A stretch of 64,000 bases of DNA from Porticoccus sp041395745 (GCA_041395745.1 JAWKZV010000001.1:496001-560000), one strand, 5' to 3'; shown: positions 27,989 to 38,002, counted from the first letter of the stretch. Numbers and translations are program-made. Notes: generated by a model not told the origin, from the letters alone.

Positions 27989-29449
27989 ATGTCAAACCTG
28001 TTGCTGGTCGTAGATAACCTCGCTGATATTCAGGGGGTTGGTGTTGACGACCGCGTGATTACCTTTGAACAGTATCTGGAAGACCACCCCAAGAAGGGTG
28101 AGAAAAAACTCAGCCTGATCAATCTATGTGACAGCGAAAAATACCTCAGTCGGGGGTATTACTGTTCGCTGTTGGCGGAGGCCAGGGGGCATCGGGTGTT
28201 GCCATCCGTACGCACCATTAATGACCTGCGCAGCAAGTTGCTGTACATGTCGCGTATCACAGGCGAATTGCTGCTGTCCGGTTCCAACCCGGGCAAGGAG
28301 GGGGACCGCAAGACCTTTTACGTTAACTTTGGTATTGCTTCCGATGCTGCCTTTGCCAAATTTGGTCAGCGGCTGTTTTCGGTCTACCCGGTGCCGATGC
28401 TGAAGGTGGTGCTGTTCTGGGCTAACGGTTGGCAAGTGAAAAGCATTTCACCCATTTCTCTGGGTAAGCTGCCGAAGGCGGAGCGTCCAAAGTTTGTGCA
28501 GGCACTGCTCAAATTCAATGAAAAACGCTGGCAGAGCCCGAAAAAGAAGAAATCCTATCGCTGGGAGCTGGGCATTCTGGTGGATCCTGCGGAGACGCTT
28601 CCGCCCAGCAACAAGGAGGCACTCAGTCGCTTTGTTAAGGCCGCGGCGAAATGCAACATCAATGCTGAATTGATCACCGCCAAGGATTACCCACGCCTGG
28701 AGGAGTACGACGGCCTGTTTATTCGCGAAACCACGGCGATCGACCATCACACCTTTCGCTTCGCGCGCAAGGCAGAGATCGAGGGTATGGTGGTGATTGA
28801 TGACCCGACCTCCATTCTGCGCTGCTGCAACAAGGTTTTTCTCCAGGATGCGTTTACCTATAAGGGGGTTCCCGCACTGAAAACCCGGGTCCTTTCCAGT
28901 CATGATCCCGAGGATCTGGAATTGGTCGAAAAGGAGTTTGGTTACCCCGTGGTGCTGAAGGTGCCAGAGGGTTCATTTTCTAAGGGGGTGTTCAAGGCCA
29001 ACAATCGCCAGGAGTTATCTGACCATCTGGATGAGTTGCTGAAAACTACCGCGTTGGTGCTGGTTCAGGAATACCTGTATACCGACTTTGACTGGCGCAT
29101 TGGTGTGTTTAACAATCGTCCCCTCTATGCCTGCCGCTATTACATGGCGCGCAACCATTGGCAAATCTACAACCATGACAGCAAACGCTTCAGCTCTGGT
29201 GGGTTTGAGACGCTGCCCACTTATGAAGTACCGAGGGAAGTGCTGGATGCGGCACTGCGTGCGGCGCGCGTGATAGGAAGCGGTCTGTACGGAGTGGATA
29301 TCAAGCAGCAGGGCAAGCAGGCTTATGTGATTGAAATAAATGATAACCCCAACCTGGATCACAAGATCGAGGATGCTTATCTCGGTGACGAACTGTATAT
29401 GTTGGTGATGGCGGAAATAGCCCGTCGACTGGAGCTGAAAGGTCGCTAA
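27989..29449 (+). CDS. RimK-like ATP-grasp ligase with RLAN N-terminal domain
   Basis: A 486-residue protein. The N-terminal part (1-190; LLLVVDNLADI, LCDSEKYLSRGYYCSLLAEARGH) matches the RimK-like ATP-grasp N-terminal (RLAN) domain. The C-terminal part is an ATP-grasp ligase: VVIDDPTSILRCCNKVFL, YPVVLKVPEGSFSKGVF, VQEYLYTDFDWRIGVF and the metal site VIEINDNPNLDH. It probably ligates an amino acid to a peptide or protein carboxylate; the substrate is unknown. It stands alone before a terminator. Confidence 0.8.
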   Translation: MSNLLLVVDNLADIQGVGVDDRVITFEQYLEDHPKKGEKKLSLINLCDSEKYLSRGYYCSLLAEARGHRVLPSVRTINDLRSKLLYMSRITGELLLSGSNPGKEGDRKTFYVNFGIASDAAFAKFGQRLFSVYPVPMLKVVLFWANGWQVKSISPISLGKLPKAERPKFVQALLKFNEKRWQSPKKKKSYRWELGILVDPAETLPPSNKEALSRFVKAAAKCNINAELITAKDYPRLEEYDGLFIRETTAIDHHTFRFARKAEIEGMVVIDDPTSILRCCNKVFLQDAFTYKGVPALKTRVLSSHDPEDLELVEKEFGYPVVLKVPEGSFSKGVFKANNRQELSDHLDELLKTTALVLVQEYLYTDFDWRIGVFNNRPLYACRYYMARNHWQIYNHDSKRFSSGGFETLPTYEVPREVLDAALRAARVIGSGLYGVDIKQQGKQAYVIEINDNPNLDHKIEDAYLGDELYMLVMAEIARRLELKGR

Positions 29450-29464
29450 TCTTGTTTCAGGCAA

Positions 29465-29493
29465 TAAAAAACCGGCCAATGGCCGGTTTTTTT
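29465..29493. terminator. Bidirectional terminator between RimK-like gene and rpsT
   Basis: Perfect stem AAAACCGGCC / GGCCGGTTTT with an AAT loop and A/T runs on both sides, between convergent genes. Confidence 0.95.
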
Positions 29494-29515
29494 GCTGCTT
29501 GACTAATCTAGTCGG

Positions 29516-29785
29516 TTAGTTGGCAGCCAGAGCTTTTACCTGGGCATTCAGGCGGCTCTTGTGACGAGCAGCCTTGTTTTTGTGAATGATGCCCTTGTCA
29601 GCCATACGGTCAATGACCGGCACAGCAGCGATGTAAGCTGCCTTTGCCGCTTCCACTTCGCCAGTGGCGATGGCCGCGTAAGTTTTCTTGATATAAGTGC
29701 GAACCATGGAACGCAGGCTGGCGTTGTGCTGGCGACGCTTTTCGTTTTGTTTGGCGCGTTTGCGTGCTTGGGGTGAGTTAGCCAC
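29516..29785 (-). CDS. rpsT: 30S ribosomal protein S20
   Basis: An 89-residue basic protein starting (M)ANSPQARKRAKQNEKRR. It begins at GTG 29785 with AGGAG seven bases upstream; rpsT with a non-ATG start is a known route to feedback control. An upstream extension in frame is not coding-like. Divergent from murJ, the standard gammaproteobacterial neighbour. Confidence 0.96.
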   Translation of the reverse strand: MANSPQARKRAKQNEKRRQHNASLRSMVRTYIKKTYAAIATGEVEAAKAAYIAAVPVIDRMADKGIIHKNKAARHKSRLNAQVKALAAN

Positions 29786-29948
29786 CTGAGTGCTCCTCTC
29801 AAAAATGAGTCCAAATTCAAGGCGCCGGAATATACAGGGTTTACTGCTATAGATCAACACAGGGGCGCGAAAAGACGGATGATTTTGATTGCCGGGCAAT
29901 CCGGGTAGAATCAGGTTGCCTCCCTACCATCCTCTCCACAAAGCCTCT

Positions 29949-31661
29949 ATGATTTGCCCTTTCCGGGATATGGGCAGGTGGACAACAATTTTGCGGGAAC
30001 AGGATAGCGTCGATACATCCGCTCGCCAGGCTTCTGATTCTGCAGAATCACTAGTCAACGTGAAAAATGGCGACGACTGCCCGGACACGCCTTCTTCTCA
30101 ACCCAAGGGCCGCGGCCTGCTTCGTTCCAGTGGCATTGTTAGCTCAATGACCATGCTGTCTCGCATCCTGGGCTTGCTGCGGGATATGGTGTTTGCCAGG
30201 GTCATCGGCGCAGATGCCTTGGCCGACGCATTCTTTGTCGCTTTCAAGATTCCCAACTTCTTCCGTCGCCTGTTTGCCGAAGGGGCCTTCTCGCAGGCCT
30301 TTGTGCCAGTGCTTGCCGAATATCGCGAAAAGGGCAGTCGGGAGGCTGTTAAAGCCCTGGTAGACAGTGTCGCCGGGGTGCTGGGTTCGGTGCTCATTGC
30401 GTTAACAGTGTTAGTGGTTATTGCTTCGCCGTTGGTAACCGGGTTGTTTGCTTTTGGTTTCTGGCTGGATTACCCGGACAAGTTTGCAGCGGCCAGCAGC
30501 ATGTTGCGCATCACTTTCCCCTATCTGTTACTGATCTCCCTGACCGGGTTGGCTGGTGCCATTCTCAACAGCTTTGACCGTTTTGCCGTTCGCTTTCACT
30601 CCCGTGCTGTTGAATATCACCCTGATTCTTGCGGCCCTGGTCGCGGCCCCGTGGTTTAGTACACCGGTATTTGCACTGGCCTGGGGGTGTTCGCTGCTGG
30701 AATTGTCCAGCTCCTGTTTCAGTTGCCATTCCTGGCCCAGTTACACCTGGTTCCCCGCCCTCGTATGGGCTGGAGGGATGAGGGCGTCATGCGCATTCTG
30801 CGTCTGATGGCGCCGGCTATCTTTGGCGTATCGGTCAGTCAGATCAATCTGCTGCTGGACACGGTAATCGCTTCATTCCTGCCCACTGGGAGTATTTCGT
30901 GGCTGTATTACTCGGATCGCCTGTCGGAATTGCCATTGGGTGTGTTCGGGGTGGCTATTGCCACGGTGATACTGCCTAGTCTGTCCCGCCAGCATGCCGC
31001 GCAGACCCCGAGGTTTTCAACCGTACCCTGGACTGGGCGCTGAGGATGATCCTGCTAATTGCGGTGCCAGCAGCCGTGGCACTGGTGATTCTGGCAAAGC
31101 CGATTTTGCTGTCGCTGTTCTATTACGGTGAGGTGATCACCGCCAGAGATATGAATATGGCTGCCCTCAGCCTGCGTGCCTATGCCATTGGTCTGGTCGC
31201 GTTTATGCTGATCAAGGTGCTGGCGCCCGGCTACTTTGCCCGCCAGGATACCCGGACTCCGGTGAAGATTGGTGTGATTGCGCTGGTGAGCAACATGGGG
31301 CTGAACCTGGTTTTTGCGGTGCCCCTGCATCTCTACTGGGGTATCGGACACGTTGGGTTGGCCCTGGCTACCTCCGTATCCGCCATGTTGAATGCCGGAC
31401 TGCTCTTGCGGGGGTTGAGGAAGCTCGATGTCTATCAGCCTGAAGCGGGATGGTATCGCTTTGTCGGCAATTTACTGGTGGCCACACTTGCCGCTGACCC
31501 TCCTGCTGTGGGGATTCATCCACTATCTTCAGGACTGGTCTACATGGCAATGGTGGCAACGTGCTGGCTGGTTGGGCTTGATCTGTTGCAGTGGGGCTCT
31601 GGTCTACGGTCTGAGCTTGCTGACAGGGGGATTACGCCTATCCCACCTGCGTCACAGATAA
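29949..31661 (+). CDS. murJ: Lipid II flippase MurJ, four frameshifts as read
   Basis: Pieces in successive frames form one MurJ: SSMTMLSRILGLLRDMVFARVIG, then AFTPVLLNITLILAALV, then FAAGIVQLLFQLPFL...MAPAIFGVSVSQINLLLDT, then MILLIAVPAAVALVILAKPI, ending TGGLRLSHLRHR at 31661. Breaks lie at about 30590 (VPAF expected; C run shortened), 30688 (TGGGGGTG should have six G), 31008 (CAGACC should be CAGGACC) and 31480. MurJ is essential for peptidoglycan export, so these are most likely consensus errors. The start is uncertain: ATG 29949, ATG 29970 or GTG 30060 are all in frame, none with a good ribosome site. Confidence 0.88.
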
Positions 31662-31778
31662 CCATGCCGGAACCGGCTTGTCCCACCTCGTAAGGTTCCT
31701 GAAAAGGCCACAGGCTCCGGCAGTTGCGCCTGTTTTAGACCTTTCTGCTGGGTTATACTCCGCCTTCATTTTTTCAGC

Positions 31779-32747
31779 GTGAACGCCAGCGGTCGGGAAG
31801 CAGTGCCCGGGATAAATAAACAGTTGATACGCGGGTTGCATAATCTCCGTCCTGAGCATCGTGGCTGTGTGGCCACTATAGGTTCTTTTGACGGTGTGCA
31901 CCTCGGGCACCAGGCGATTCTGCAGCAGTTGCAGGATAAGGCCGCTCAATATGGGTTGCCGTCCGTCGTGATCATTTTTGAGCCTCAGCCCCAGGAGTTT
32001 TTTTCCGGTGAGCAGGCCCCTGCACGACTAATGAGGTTGCGGGAGAAGGTGGAAGCACTAGTCGCTGCCGGTGCTGATCAGATTCTTTGCCTTCAGTTCA
32101 ACAGGAAGCTGAGAAGTCTGTCTGCTCGGGAATTTATTGAACAGGTTCTGGTGGAAGGGCTCGGAGTGCGCTGTCTGGTGGTCGGCGATGATTTTCGCTT
32201 CGGCCACGACCGCAGTGGCAATGATCAGCTGTTGCGAGAGGTGGGAGCTGTAAAGGGGTTTGAGGTCATCGATACCCATACCCTGGAACACAACGGTGAG
32301 AGGATCAGCAGTACCCGCATCCGGCAGGCCCTGGAAGTGAGTGATTTCGCGCTGGTGGAGCAACTGCTGGGGCAGCCCTATTGCATCAGTGGCCGGGTGG
32401 TTTATGGCCAACGTCTGGGAAGACAGCTGGGTATTCCCACTGCCAATGTGCAGCTCAATCGCTATCGGGCTCCCCTCAACGGCGTCTACGTGGTGGAAGT
32501 GCTGCTGGACAGTATGCGTCTGCCCGCAGTGGCCAATGTCGGCGTCCGGCCCACTGTGGGAGATCTGGTGAAGCCGGTGCTGGAAGTGCATCTGCTGGAT
32601 TTTGATCAGCCTCTTTACGGGCGCAGAATTCACGTTGAATTCAGGAAAAAGGTCCGGGAAGAACGCAAGTTCGCTTCCCTGGGCGAGATGGTAAAAGAGA
32701 TTCATAACGATATCGCTGTGGCCCGGGGTTATTTCTCCGGGCATTAA
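31779..32747 (+). CDS. ribF: Riboflavin kinase/FAD synthetase
   Basis: A bifunctional enzyme with an N-terminal FMN adenylyltransferase domain (ATIGSFDGVHLGHQAIL, VGDDFRFGHDRSG, ISSTRIRQAL) and a C-terminal flavokinase domain (GRVVYGQRLGRQLGIPTANVQL, NVGVRPTV, PLYGRRIHVEF). It makes FMN and FAD. The longest frame starts at GTG 31779; GTG 31803 and TTG 31824 (which gives the usual MIRGLHNL-like start) are alternatives. First gene of ribF-ileS-lspA-fkpB-ispH. Confidence 0.95.
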   Translation: MNASGREAVPGINKQLIRGLHNLRPEHRGCVATIGSFDGVHLGHQAILQQLQDKAAQYGLPSVVIIFEPQPQEFFSGEQAPARLMRLREKVEALVAAGADQILCLQFNRKLRSLSAREFIEQVLVEGLGVRCLVVGDDFRFGHDRSGNDQLLREVGAVKGFEVIDTHTLEHNGERISSTRIRQALEVSDFALVEQLLGQPYCISGRVVYGQRLGRQLGIPTANVQLNRYRAPLNGVYVVEVLLDSMRLPAVANVGVRPTVGDLVKPVLEVHLLDFDQPLYGRRIHVEFRKKVREERKFASLGEMVKEIHNDIAVARGYFSGH

Positions 32748-32764
32748 TTTGATGCTGGTAAACG

Positions 32765-35572
32765 ATGACTGATTACAAAAACACACTAAACCTGCCGACC
32801 ACTGACTTTCCCATGAAAGCCAATCTCGCCCAGCGCGAGCCGGCCATGCTCAAAGCGTGGCAGGATGCGGAGCTTTACCAAAAGGTTCGCAGCCTTCGCC
32901 ATGGCAGGGACAAATTCATCCTTCATGATGGCCCCCCCTATGCCAATGGCGATATTCATATCGGTCACTCGGTCAATAAGGTGCTCAAGGATATTGTGGT
33001 CAAGTCCCGCACCCTGGCTGGTTTTGACTCCCCTTATGTACCCGGCTGGGATTGCCATGGTCTGCCCATCGAACACCAGGTAGAGAAGAAGATTGGCAAG
33101 GCTGGTGTGAAAGTGGATTACCGTACATTCCGCCAGAAGTGCCGTGAATACGCCCGCCGCCAGGTAGACGGCCAGATGAAGGATTTTGTCCGTCTGGGTG
33201 TGATGGGGGATTGGGAGAATCCCTACCTGACCATGGATTCCCGTTTTGAGGCCAATATCATCCGGGCGCTGGGCAGAATCATTGAAAACGGCCATTTGGT
33301 ACGCGGTTTCAAGCCGGTGTACTGGAGTGTGGTCGGCGCCTCCGCCCTGGCAGAAGCGGAAGTGGAGTACCAGGACAAAACTTCCTTCTCCATCGATGTG
33401 TCATTCCCTGTGGTGGATGACGCTGCTTTTGCCGAGGCAATGGGGCAGGTTGAAGGTGAGGGCGAAATTTCCGTGGTCATCTGGACCACTACGCCTTGGA
33501 CACTGCCTTCGAACCAGGCTGTCAGCATCAACCCCGAGTTGGACTATGTACTGGTGCAGTGCGACCTCGGAGGCGGGGCGGCTCGCTACTTCCTGGCTGA
33601 AGAACTGTTGAGTTCGGTGCTGGCTCGCTGGAAAGTCGAAGATTACCGGGTCGTCGGACGCGCCAAGGGCAGCCGTTTTGAGAATCTGTTGTTGCAACAC
33701 CCGTTCTATGACCGCCAGGTGCCGGTTCTGCTGGGAGCTCACGTCACTATTGATGCCGGTACCGGCTGTGTACACACAGCACCGGACCACGGTATGGACG
33801 ACTTTGTGGTGGCTGGTAAATACGGCATCGGCACGCTCAACTACATTGATGACCACGGTTACTTCCGCGACGCTGTAGAGACCTTCGCGGGAGATCACGT
33901 TTACAAGGTCGATGAAAAGGTAATCGACCTGCTGCTGGAAAAGGGCAGGTTGCTCTCCTGCGGCAAGATCACTCACAGCTATGCCCACTGCTGGCGCACC
34001 AAGACGCCGTTGATCTACCGGGCGACGCCCCAGTGGTTTATCGGCATGCACCAGAATGGCCTGCTGGACAAGGCCCGTGAAGCCGTCAAAGGTGTGGCCT
34101 GGCATCCCTCCTGGGGGCAGGCGCGAATTGAAGCGATGCTGGAGAACAGCCCGGACTGGTGTATTTCCCGCCAGCGCACCTGGGGTGTGCCGATTGCACT
34201 ATTCGTGCACAAGGAGACCGGAGAGCTGCATCCCGACACTTCTGAGCTGATTGAAGCGGTAGCGAAACGTGTCGAAGAGCAGGGCATTGATGCCTGGTAC
34301 GATCTGGATGCCACAGTGCTGCTGGGTGCTGAAGCGGATAATTACAACAAAGTTACCGACACCCTGGATGTGTGGTTTGACTCAGGGGTAACCCACGCCG
34401 CCGTGCTGGATGCCCGCGAGCAGCTGGCTTACCCGGCTGACCTGTATCTGGAGGGCTCTGATCAGCATCGTGGCTGGTTCCAGTCCTCCCTGAAGACTGC
34501 CATTGCCATCAAGGGCAATGCGCCCTACAAAGCGGTGCTCACCCATGGCTTCACAGTAGATGCCGATGGCCGCAAGATGTCCAAGTCTCTGGGTAACGTG
34601 ATGTCGCCCCAGCAGGTGGTCAACGAGCTCGGGGCTGATGTTCTGCGCCTGTGGGTTGCCGCCACCGACTTCAGTGGTGAAATGAGTGTTTCTGACGAAA
34701 TTCTCAAGCGTACAGCTGACTCCTATCGCCGCATCCGCAATACTGCCCGCTTCCTGCTTTCCAACCTGAGCGGCTTTGATCCTGCGTCCAATCTGGTCGC
34801 TGTGGATGACATGTTGGCACTGGATCGTTGGGCGGTGGGCCGTGCGGCCCAATTGCAGCAAGAGGTTCTTTCTGCCTACGAGCGTTACCAGTTCCATCAG
34901 ATCTACCAGAAACTGCACAACTTCTGTGTTACAGATATGGGTGGCTTCTACCTGAACATCATTAAGGACCGTCAGTACACCTGCCAGGAAAATTCTCTGG
35001 CGCGGCGCTCGGCCCAATCGGCGATTTACCATATCGCTGAGGCGTTTGTGCGCTGGATTGCTCCGATCCTCAGTTTTACCGCTGACGAGATCTGGACCTA
35101 TATCCCCGGTGAGCGCGGTGAGTCCGTCTTCCTCGAGGAGTGGTGGCAGTTGCCCGCAGTCTCCGAGGACGTTATCAGCAATAACGACTGGGCGCTGATC
35201 GACAGGGCGCGGAATGCGGTCAACAAGGTGCTGGAAGGCAAGAAAAGTGTGGGTATTCAAAAGACCCTGGAGGCGGAGGTGACACTCTATGCCGATGGTG
35301 CTCTTTTTGATGCCTTGACCAAACTGGGTGATGAGCTTCGTTTTGTGCTGATTACCTCAGAGGCAATGGTGGCACCGTTGGCACAGGCTGCCGATGCCGA
35401 GGAAACCGAGGTGGAGGGATTGCTGTTGGCGGTGCGGAAAACTTCCCATGGCAAGTGCGTTCGCTGCTGGCATCACCGGGCTGACGTTGGCCTGGACTCT
35501 GCACACCCTGAACTCTGTGGTCGCTGTGTGGAAAACGTTGCCGGTAGCGGCGAGCGCCGGTTGTTTGCCTGA
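32765..35572 (+). CDS. ileS: Isoleucyl-tRNA synthetase
   Basis: A 935-residue class Ia synthetase with HIGH motif at GDIHIGHS, KMSKS at GRKMSKSLGN, the CP1 editing domain (VVIWTTTPWTLPSNQA), and a C-terminal zinc site (CVRCWHH...CGRC). Charges tRNA-Ile and hydrolyses Val-tRNA. Follows ribF after 17 bases. Confidence 0.98.
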   Translation: MTDYKNTLNLPTTDFPMKANLAQREPAMLKAWQDAELYQKVRSLRHGRDKFILHDGPPYANGDIHIGHSVNKVLKDIVVKSRTLAGFDSPYVPGWDCHGLPIEHQVEKKIGKAGVKVDYRTFRQKCREYARRQVDGQMKDFVRLGVMGDWENPYLTMDSRFEANIIRALGRIIENGHLVRGFKPVYWSVVGASALAEAEVEYQDKTSFSIDVSFPVVDDAAFAEAMGQVEGEGEISVVIWTTTPWTLPSNQAVSINPELDYVLVQCDLGGGAARYFLAEELLSSVLARWKVEDYRVVGRAKGSRFENLLLQHPFYDRQVPVLLGAHVTIDAGTGCVHTAPDHGMDDFVVAGKYGIGTLNYIDDHGYFRDAVETFAGDHVYKVDEKVIDLLLEKGRLLSCGKITHSYAHCWRTKTPLIYRATPQWFIGMHQNGLLDKAREAVKGVAWHPSWGQARIEAMLENSPDWCISRQRTWGVPIALFVHKETGELHPDTSELIEAVAKRVEEQGIDAWYDLDATVLLGAEADNYNKVTDTLDVWFDSGVTHAAVLDAREQLAYPADLYLEGSDQHRGWFQSSLKTAIAIKGNAPYKAVLTHGFTVDADGRKMSKSLGNVMSPQQVVNELGADVLRLWVAATDFSGEMSVSDEILKRTADSYRRIRNTARFLLSNLSGFDPASNLVAVDDMLALDRWAVGRAAQLQQEVLSAYERYQFHQIYQKLHNFCVTDMGGFYLNIIKDRQYTCQENSLARRSAQSAIYHIAEAFVRWIAPILSFTADEIWTYIPGERGESVFLEEWWQLPAVSEDVISNNDWALIDRARNAVNKVLEGKKSVGIQKTLEAEVTLYADGALFDALTKLGDELRFVLITSEAMVAPLAQAADAEETEVEGLLLAVRKTSHGKCVRCWHHRADVGLDSAHPELCGRCVENVAGSGERRLFA

Positions 35573-35584
35573 CAGGTAGGGGCA

Positions 35585-36091
35585 GTGAGCGCGAACAGTT
35601 GGTCCCTCTGGCGCTGGTATATTCTGGCGATCTTGGTGGTGGCACTTGATCAGGGGAGCAAGGTCTGGGTGGCAGCCGCTTTCGATTATGCGGAAACACT
35701 GGAAGTACTACCCTTTTTCAATATGACACTGGTGTATAACCGGGGTGCGGCATTCAGCTTTCTCAGTGATGCAGGAGGCTGGCAGCGCTGGTTATTTGCT
35801 GTGATAGGCATTGTCGTCAGCGTGATTATTGCTGTATGGATAAGTCGCCTATCCCTGCAACAGAAAAGGTTATCACTGGCCCTGTCACTGATTCTGGGAG
35901 GGGCAATCGGAAACCTCTGGGATCGGGCGATTCTTGGGCATGTGATTGATTTTATAGATATTCATTATCTCGGCTACCATTGGCCGGCATTCAACCTGGC
36001 GGACTCTGCTATCACTCTGGGAGCGCTATTGCTGATAGTGGATAGCCTGTTCGCCGGTGGCGAACGCAAGAAGGAGGCAACTCATGAGTGA
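35585..36091 (+). CDS. lspA: Prolipoprotein signal peptidase (signal peptidase II)
   Basis: A 168-residue inner-membrane Asp protease with four membrane helices. The catalytic aspartates lie in GGAIGNLWDRAILGHVIDFID and FNLADSAI. It cleaves the signal of diacylated lipoproteins (for example BamD in this window). GTG start with AGGTAGGGG upstream; overlaps fkpB by 8 bases. Confidence 0.96.
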   Translation: MSANSWSLWRWYILAILVVALDQGSKVWVAAAFDYAETLEVLPFFNMTLVYNRGAAFSFLSDAGGWQRWLFAVIGIVVSVIIAVWISRLSLQQKRLSLALSLILGGAIGNLWDRAILGHVIDFIDIHYLGYHWPAFNLADSAITLGALLLIVDSLFAGGERKKEATHE

Positions 36092-36551
36092 TCTCTCAGA
36101 TATTTCCCAACTGCCCATTGGGCCTGACACGCGGGTGACCCTGCACTTCTCTCTGGCATTGGAAGACGGCTCTGAAGTGGACTCAAATTTTGATGGGAAA
36201 CCAGCGACTTTTGTGATTGGGGACGGCAACCTGCTACCCGGTTTTGAAGTGGCACTGTTTGGCCTGGTGCCTGGTGAGGAGGGGGTTTTCAATATTCTCC
36301 CTGAACAGGGGTTCGGCCCTCATAACCCAAGCAATATCCAGCGTTTTTCCCGCAAGGATTTCGATGCCGAGCTGGAGCTGGCTCCTGGGCTGATCCTCTC
36401 CTTCGCTGACGCCAACCGTGCAGAGTTGCCCGGGGTTGTGGCCGAAGTGGAGGAAGACAGTGTGCTGGTGGATTTTAATCATCCTCTCGCGGGTCATACC
36501 ATCACTTTCACCGTGAAGATTCTGGACGTGGCTCCAGCGGTAACCCACTAA
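36084..36551 (+). CDS. fkpB: FKBP-type peptidyl-prolyl isomerase SlpA/FkpB
   Basis: A 155-residue protein with the FKBP core (VTLHFSLALEDGSEVDSNF, GNLLPGFEVALFGLVPGE) and an inserted-in-flap (IF) domain, as in SlyD/FkpB. It acts as a cytoplasmic folding helper. ATG 36084 is preceded by GGAGG at the right spacing. Its stop overlaps the ispH ATG (TAATG). Confidence 0.93.
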   Translation: MSDLSDISQLPIGPDTRVTLHFSLALEDGSEVDSNFDGKPATFVIGDGNLLPGFEVALFGLVPGEEGVFNILPEQGFGPHNPSNIQRFSRKDFDAELELAPGLILSFADANRAELPGVVAEVEEDSVLVDFNHPLAGHTITFTVKILDVAPAVTH

Positions 36552-37483
36552 TGGAAATCCGGCTCGCCAACCCCCGTGGCTTTTGTGCCGGCGTTGATCG
36601 GGCAATTGATATCGTCAACAGGGCCCTGGATATCTTCGGGGCGCCGATTTATGTACGCCATGAGGTAGTCCACAACAAATTCGTGGTGGACACCCTGCGC
36701 CATCGCGGTGCCGTGTTCGTCGATGAGCTGGATGAAGTGCCGGATGGTGTCATCGTGGTGTTCAGTGCCCATGGGGTTTCTCAGGCTGTCAGAAGGGAAG
36801 CCGAAGAACGGCAGCTCAAAGTTTTTGATGCTACGTGCCCTCTGGTTACCAAGGTGCATCTGGAGGTGGTGCGTTATAGCCGGGATGGTCGCGAATGCGT
36901 TCTGATCGGGCACCAGGGCCATCCTGAAGTTGAGGGGACCATGGGGCAGTACGACACCAGTCAAGGTGGCAATATATACCTGGTGGAAAACGAAGAGGAT
37001 GTTGCCAGGCTCAACGTAAAGCAGCCTGCTAGTTTGAGTTATGTCACTCAAACGACGTTATCTATGGATGATACGGCAAAGGTGATTGACGCCCTGGTAG
37101 CCAAATTTCCATCGATTACCGGACCAAAAAAGAATGATATCTGTTATGCCACCCAGAACCGGCAGGATGCAATCAAACAGTTAGCTTTGGAATGTGATCT
37201 GGTTCTGGTTGTCGGTTCCCCTAACAGTTCCAACTCCAATAGACTCAGGGAACTTGCTGAGCGTTGTGGGACGGAGGCTTACCTTATCGATATTGCCGCT
37301 GATATCCGGGAATCCTGGTTAAAGGATAAACGAGTGATCGGTGTAACTGCCGGCGCTTCTGCACCGGAGGTGCTTGTTAAGGATGTCGTGAAAATCTTAC
37401 AGTCAATGGGGGCAGAAGTGACACATGAAATCGCTGGAACAAAAGAGAGTATCAGCTTTTTAATACCCCGTGAGTTGCGTTGA
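36551..37483 (+). CDS. ispH: HMB-PP reductase (4-hydroxy-3-methylbut-2-enyl diphosphate reductase)
   Basis: A 310-residue iron-sulfur enzyme. The three cluster cysteines are in RGFCAGVDRA, DATCPLVTKVH and DICYATQNRQ, and the acid/base glutamate lies in GHPEVEGTMGQ. It makes IPP and DMAPP in the last step of the MEP pathway, feeding IspB. Last gene of its operon, before a very strong terminator. Confidence 0.97.
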   Translation: MEIRLANPRGFCAGVDRAIDIVNRALDIFGAPIYVRHEVVHNKFVVDTLRHRGAVFVDELDEVPDGVIVVFSAHGVSQAVRREAEERQLKVFDATCPLVTKVHLEVVRYSRDGRECVLIGHQGHPEVEGTMGQYDTSQGGNIYLVENEEDVARLNVKQPASLSYVTQTTLSMDDTAKVIDALVAKFPSITGPKKNDICYATQNRQDAIKQLALECDLVLVVGSPNSSNSNRLRELAERCGTEAYLIDIAADIRESWLKDKRVIGVTAGASAPEVLVKDVVKILQSMGAEVTHEIAGTKESISFLIPRELR

Positions 37484-37507
37484 CTGATTTTTAGCCTCCA
37501 AACAAAT

Positions 37508-37547
37508 AGCTATAAAAAGACCGGGCTAACCCCGGTCTTTTTATAGC
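37508..37547. terminator. Long bidirectional terminator between ispH and pilE
   Basis: Perfect 18-base stem (AGCTATAAAAAGACCGGG with its exact complement) and a CTAA loop. It separates the convergent ispH operon and pilus operon and would end transcription from both sides. Confidence 0.95.
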
Positions 37548-37582
37548 TGTTACGAATACACGTCAGCCAGAAAGTTTTCCAT

Positions 37583-38002
37583 TTAGTGCCAGTCCCAGCC
37601 GCTGTTTCCGGCCCACTTTTTTTCGCCCCGGCTGTTGTATTCAAGATTACCATCTGTTGCCTGGCCCCCCACTGCCGTGGCTACAATGTTTACACAATCA
37701 TCGATTTCATCATCGCCGCAGACCTCTGCATTAATCTGGTAATAGCCATTTTCGGTTGGAAGGTCCGAGTCAACGCTAAAGCCAATATCTGTCAGTTGCG
37801 TAGTGTAAGTTGGGGGTGAACTATTCACGAAGTAGCGTTCCTCGGCCTGCATAACCTTGTTGATCAAGGCTATGCCCTCTGCGCGACGGGTTTTCTTGAT
37901 GTAATTCAGATAGGACGGGTAGGCAATCATCGTCAGAATGGCGATGATTGCCACCACAACTATAAGCTCGATCAAACTAAAACCGGGGGAACGTTTCATC
38001 AT
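37583..38002 (-). CDS. pilE: Type IV minor pilin PilE
   Basis: A 139-residue type IV pilin: short leader ending in Gly (MMKRSPG) then the mature N-terminus FSLIELIVVVAIIAIL with the conserved Glu5, PilD-cleaved and methylated. The C-terminal domain has two Cys. Last gene of the minor-pilin operon; its start overlaps the pilY1 stop by one base. As in Pseudomonas, it would join the priming complex at the pilus tip. Confidence 0.9.
   Translation of the reverse strand: MMKRSPGFSLIELIVVVAIIAILTMIAYPSYLNYIKKTRRAEGIALINKVMQAEERYFVNSSPPTYTTQLTDIGFSVDSDLPTENGYYQINAEVCGDDEIDDCVNIVATAVGGQATDGNLEYNSRGEKKWAGNSGWDWH

Noticed and set aside
34382..35260. 292-codon open frame antisense to ileS
   Set aside because: It lies wholly inside well-supported ileS, has no family-like motif, and reflects codon bias on the opposite strand.
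36548..37051. Antisense frame in ispH
   Set aside because: No motif, fully covered by ispH, which has all three cluster cysteines.
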